This document shows, piece after piece, positions 6,630 through 8,275 of a stretch of 8,275 bases of DNA; positions within the stretch are counted from its first letter, which is position 1, and each line of letters begins with the position of its first letter. The stretch is from an uncultured Sulfurimonas sp. (GTDB lineage: Bacteria > Campylobacterota > Campylobacteria > Campylobacterales > Sulfurimonadaceae): the NCBI GenBank assembly GCA_937914675.1, contig CALDOC010000231.1:1-8275 (forward strand), given 5' to 3'. The position numbers were made by a program, and so were the translations under genes. The notes beneath the pieces are model-generated. The model was not told the DNA's origin and did not search any database. It saw nothing but the letters and a program-made list of their open reading frames with translations.

Positions 6630-7412
6630 ATGATCGAAAAAACAATGACAGGCAAAACGTTATTTATTAGTGGCGGAACTCGCGGTATCGGTAAAGCTAT
6701 CGTTTACGAGTTTGCTTCAAAAGGTTGCGACGTCGCGTTTACCTACGCTTCAAACGCCCAAACCGCAACTGAAATTATTGAAGACGTTCAAAGCAAGTAC
6801 GGCATAAAAGCTCGCGCTTATCTACTCAACATTTTAGAGCCGGATACTTATAAAGACGTTTATAAAGAATTTGACGCGGACTTTGATAGACTAGACTATT
6901 TTATCTCCAACGCCATAATCTCCGGTCGCGCAGTCGTTGGTGGCTTCGCTCCATTTATGAGACTTAAACCAAAAGGCTTGGGAAACATCTACACCGCTAC
7001 GGTTTCAGCGTTTGTCGTAGGCGCGCAAGAAGCCGTTAAACGCATGGAAAAAACTGGCGGTGGAAGCATCATTTCTATGAGTTCAACGGGAAATCTTGTT
7101 TACACTCCAAACTACGCGGGTCATGGAACAAACAAAGCCGCGGTTGAGACGATGGTTCGTTACGCGGCAGCGGAACTCGGAGAGAAAAACATTCGCGTAA
7201 ACGCGGTCAGCGGTGGACCAATTGATACAGACGCGCTTAAAGCGTTTCCAAATTATGAAGAAGTAAAAGCTGAAGTGGTTAAACGCTCTCCGCTTAGTCG
7301 CATGGGCGACGCGACTGATTTAACTGGAGCATGCGCTTTTCTTTGTTCAGACGCGGCTTCATGGCTAACGGGACAAACAATAGTCATCGATGGTGGAACT
7401 TCTTTTCAATAA
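6630..7412 (+). CDS. FabL-like enoyl-ACP reductase (SDR family)
   Basis: A 260-residue Rossmann-fold short-chain dehydrogenase. The cofactor glycine motif GGTRGIG is at 15-21, and SNA at 93-95 is the structural Asn-Ala. The active site has S151/S152 (SMSST) and then Y162 and K169: the spacing is Tyr-x6-Lys, as in enoyl-ACP reductases, not the Tyr-x3-Lys of ketoacyl reductases. NAVSGGPIDTDALKAFPN (191-208) closely resembles the same stretch of Bacillus subtilis FabL as I remember it. The likely role is reduction of trans-2-enoyl-ACP, the last step of each fatty-acid elongation cycle, with NADPH expected for FabL. Start ATG 6630 is preferred over ATG 6645 because AAAGG (6616-6620) lies 9 nt upstream. 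Coupled to dapA. A different SDR substrate remains possible. Confidence 0.85.
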   Translation: MIEKTMTGKTLFISGGTRGIGKAIVYEFASKGCDVAFTYASNAQTATEIIEDVQSKYGIKARAYLLNILEPDTYKDVYKEFDADFDRLDYFISNAIISGRAVVGGFAPFMRLKPKGLGNIYTATVSAFVVGAQEAVKRMEKTGGGSIISMSSTGNLVYTPNYAGHGTNKAAVETMVRYAAAELGEKNIRVNAVSGGPIDTDALKAFPNYEEVKAEVVKRSPLSRMGDATDLTGACAFLCSDAASWLTGQTIVIDGGTSFQ

Positions 7413-7418
7413 ACTTAC

Positions 7419-7444
7419 GTAATAGAGATTTTCATCTCTATTAC
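7419..7444. terminator. Bidirectional hairpin between convergent genes
   Basis: Perfect 11-bp inverted repeat: GTAATAGAGAT (7419-7429), loop TTTC, ATCTCTATTAC (7434-7444). It starts 7 nt after the SDR stop, and its right arm includes the stop codon of the minus-strand gene (7441-7443). The plus-strand RNA downstream is U-rich (7446-7490, many TTT and TTTT runs) but lacks one solid U-run directly at the stem. The stem is AT-rich (3 of 11 pairs GC), so termination strength is uncertain. Confidence 0.6.
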
Positions 7445-7947
7445 ATATCGTTATCTTCTTGATTTTTCTTTTCTTTCTTTTTATCTTTCTTCGCTTTCTT
7501 TTTGGCGTCCTTTGCTTTCTTTTTATCTTTCTTTTCTAAGTTGTTTTTATAAATGCCAATAACTTGAGCGTACTGTTGCGCACTCAATACGTTTTTCAAA
7601 TTAGCTCGACAAAGAGTTTTCAACCTAATGATTTCTCTGCGCGCGTCTAACATAGTTTCCGCTTTTTTCACTACGTCTTTGTCTTCTGCAAGAGACTCTT
7701 CCAAAAGCGTCTGCTCTTTACTTATAACTAACGCCACCAAACTCATGATTTTTGGTTTGTTTACTCTTTGCCAATCTTCCAAAGCTTTAATCTGCGTTTC
7801 ACTCAATTGCAAAACAGACGCTTTGCTCATAGTTAAACTCACCAGATTTGGCAAAGGATTAGCGTGTCTCATATCACCTTTAGCTCCCGCGTACGCGCTT
7901 AACTGTGACATAAGCACAATCATGGCTACTATAAGAATTTTTCTCAT
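7441..7947 (-). CDS. Small exported Spy/CpxP-like protein, Lys-rich tail
   Basis: A 168-residue protein with a clear Sec signal peptide: R2-K3, hydrophobic core 4-17, cleavage expected after AYA (residue 20). The mature N-terminus has HANPLPNL (28-35), a motif I associate with small periplasmic proteins of Campylobacterota. Two LTxxQ-like elements, LSETQ (48-52) and LSAQQ (121-125), flank mostly helical, charged sequence (about 40-137), as in Spy/CpxP periplasmic chaperones or stress sensors; similarity is by motif only. Residues 139-161 contain 16 lysines in 23 positions, built from a 14-residue repeat starting KKDKKK, and the last residues are acidic. The tail could bind acidic polymers, nucleic acid or membrane lipid (inference). 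Start ATG 7947 has AAGGA 8 nt upstream. Single gene, divergent from the ankyrin gene. Function unknown. Confidence 0.85.
   Translation of the reverse strand: MRKILIVAMIVLMSQLSAYAGAKGDMRHANPLPNLVSLTMSKASVLQLSETQIKALEDWQRVNKPKIMSLVALVISKEQTLLEESLAEDKDVVKKAETMLDARREIIRLKTLCRANLKNVLSAQQYAQVIGIYKNNLEKKDKKKAKDAKKKAKKDKKKEKKNQEDNDM
7473..7533. repeat. Two-copy 19-nt direct repeat coding the Lys-rich tail
   Basis: The same 19 bases (CTTTCTTTTTATCTTTCTT) occur at 7473-7491 and 7515-7533, offset by 42 bp, which is exactly 14 codons of the minus-strand gene. The encoded unit begins KKDKKK at residues 139 and 153. The tract is almost pure pyrimidine on the plus strand. Duplication or slippage within the gene is the simplest origin, and copy number may vary between strains. 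Confidence 0.75.
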
Positions 7948-7978
7948 TCACTTCTTCCTTCTATTTAAGATTAAGAAG

Positions 7979-7984
7979 ATTATA
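7979..7984 (-). promoter_or_regulatory. -10 box for the Spy/CpxP-like gene
   Basis: On the minus strand TATAAT is perfect and is preceded by a T-rich run ending TGATA, a good sigma-70 -10 context. No -35 hexamer is visible at 16-18 nt. The start codon is about 32 nt downstream, leaving room for the AAGGA ribosome site. Confidence 0.6.
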
Positions 7985-7996
7985 TATCAAAAAGCG

Positions 7997-8061
7997 TTAA
8001 TTTGACATTAAACAAAAGTCGATATACTCCTCTCAATTATAATATAAAAAAAGGATGTAAA
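7997..8061 (+). promoter_or_regulatory. Promoter and ribosome site of the ankyrin gene
   Basis: A consensus -35, TTGACA, at 8002-8007 is followed after 15 nt by TATACT (8023-8028). The spacing is 2 nt short of optimal, so strength may depend on an activator. The -35 is embedded in an inverted repeat, TTAAT (7997-8001) and ATTAA (8007-8011), which may be an operator shared with the divergent gene. AAGGA at 8051-8055, 6 nt before ATG 8062, is a strong ribosome site. Confidence 0.5.
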
Positions 8062-8275
8062 ATGCAAACTATAGATTCGCTCTCTCAAGAAACACAGAAT
8101 AAGATTAGCGCTTACAAAGAAGATTTCAAAGACCTCTTTGAAGCTATTGAAAAAGTGATTTACAAAAGTGATTTAAAACTGTTTTCAGAGATTTTAAATG
8201 AACTAAAAGATATAAATATTCAAAATATTTACGGATGGACTTTACTTCATATGACGATTAGACGAGAAGAGAGCG
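8062..8275 (+). CDS. Ankyrin-repeat protein, 5' part
   Basis: The open frame runs off the right edge; 71 codons are visible. The start is supported by AAGGA 6 nt upstream and a plausible promoter. The first 50 residues are polar and probably helical, with no signal peptide or membrane segment, so a cytosolic protein is likely. NIYGWTLLHMTIRREE (residues 54-69) matches the opening of an ankyrin repeat (consensus D-x-x-G-x-T-P-L-H-x-A), with leucine replacing the usual proline. Small proteins with a few ankyrin repeats are common in Campylobacterota and act as protein-binding modules; the partner here is unknown. Repeat number and total length lie outside the window. Confidence 0.8.
   Translation, partial: MQTIDSLSQETQNKISAYKEDFKDLFEAIEKVIYKSDLKLFSEILNELKDINIQNIYGWTLLHMTIRREES

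Noticed and set aside
6645..6647. Second ATG (M6) as start of the FabL-like gene
   Set aside because: ATG 6630 has AAAGG at a normal 9-nt distance and lies 2 nt after dapA, which fits coupling.
7628..8005. Plus-strand open frame of 125 codons opposite the Spy/CpxP-like gene
   Set aside because: It is antisense to a gene with a clear signal peptide and ribosome site, has no family motifs, and crosses the divergent promoter region.
8038..8043. TATAAT as the -10 box of the ankyrin gene
   Set aside because: Transcription would start at about 8050, within the ribosome site. TATACT at 8023-8028 with TTGACA upstream fits better.
1..8275. CRISPR arrays, tRNA/rRNA genes, transposons, defence or toxin-antitoxin genes
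   Set aside because: No spaced repeats, cloverleaf-like or rRNA sequence, transposase motifs or defence-protein motifs were seen. Nearly all bases are explained by recognisable genes.

Overview
The window looks like chromosomal DNA of a free-living Campylobacterota bacterium (former Epsilonproteobacteria, Sulfurimonas-like). The reasons are the AT-rich, densely packed genes and the run pyrD - M16 zinc peptidase - (SulP) - dapA - FabL-like SDR. As I recall it, this matches the Campylobacter jejuni order Cj0804-Cj0807. Promoters mostly have a good -10 box and poor -35 boxes, and there is a small secreted protein with an N-terminal HANPLPN motif. Species cannot be named from sequence reading alone. 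No mobile elements, tRNAs, rRNAs or CRISPR arrays were seen.

Layout. Bases 1-966: 3' part of a c-di-GMP enzyme (end of a GGDEF domain plus a complete EAL domain with all the usual catalytic residues). Bases 963-1523, minus strand: DJ-1/YajL-family protein, convergent with the EAL gene, the stop codons sharing the palindrome TTAA. Bases 1524-1597: divergent promoter region. Bases 1598-3955, plus strand: pyrD (class 2, quinone-linked) directly abutting a periplasmic M16 peptidase. Bases 4031-5683: SulP/SLC26-type anion transporter with a STAS domain, with its own extended -10 promoter. Bases 5734-7412: dapA and an enoyl-ACP-reductase-like SDR, 2 nt apart, behind a perfect TATAAT box. Bases 7441-7947, minus strand: small exported Spy/CpxP-like protein with a lysine-rich tail. 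Bases 7948-8061: divergent promoter region. Bases 8062-8275: start of an ankyrin-repeat protein cut off by the window edge.

Function. Most of the window is housekeeping: de novo pyrimidine synthesis (pyrD), diaminopimelate/lysine synthesis (dapA), fatty-acid elongation (FabL-like SDR), anion uptake (SulP), periplasmic proteolysis (M16) and c-di-GMP turnover (EAL). I found no clearly new multi-gene system. The most unusual points are: (i) both convergent gene junctions carry a perfect 11-bp inverted repeat that contains the stop codon(s); (ii) GATC is strongly depleted (4 sites by hand count against 18 for the composition-matched GTAC); (iii) the lysine-feedback histidines of DapA are replaced; (iv) the SDR has the Tyr-x6-Lys spacing of FabL; (v) SulP sits inside an otherwise conserved gene order.
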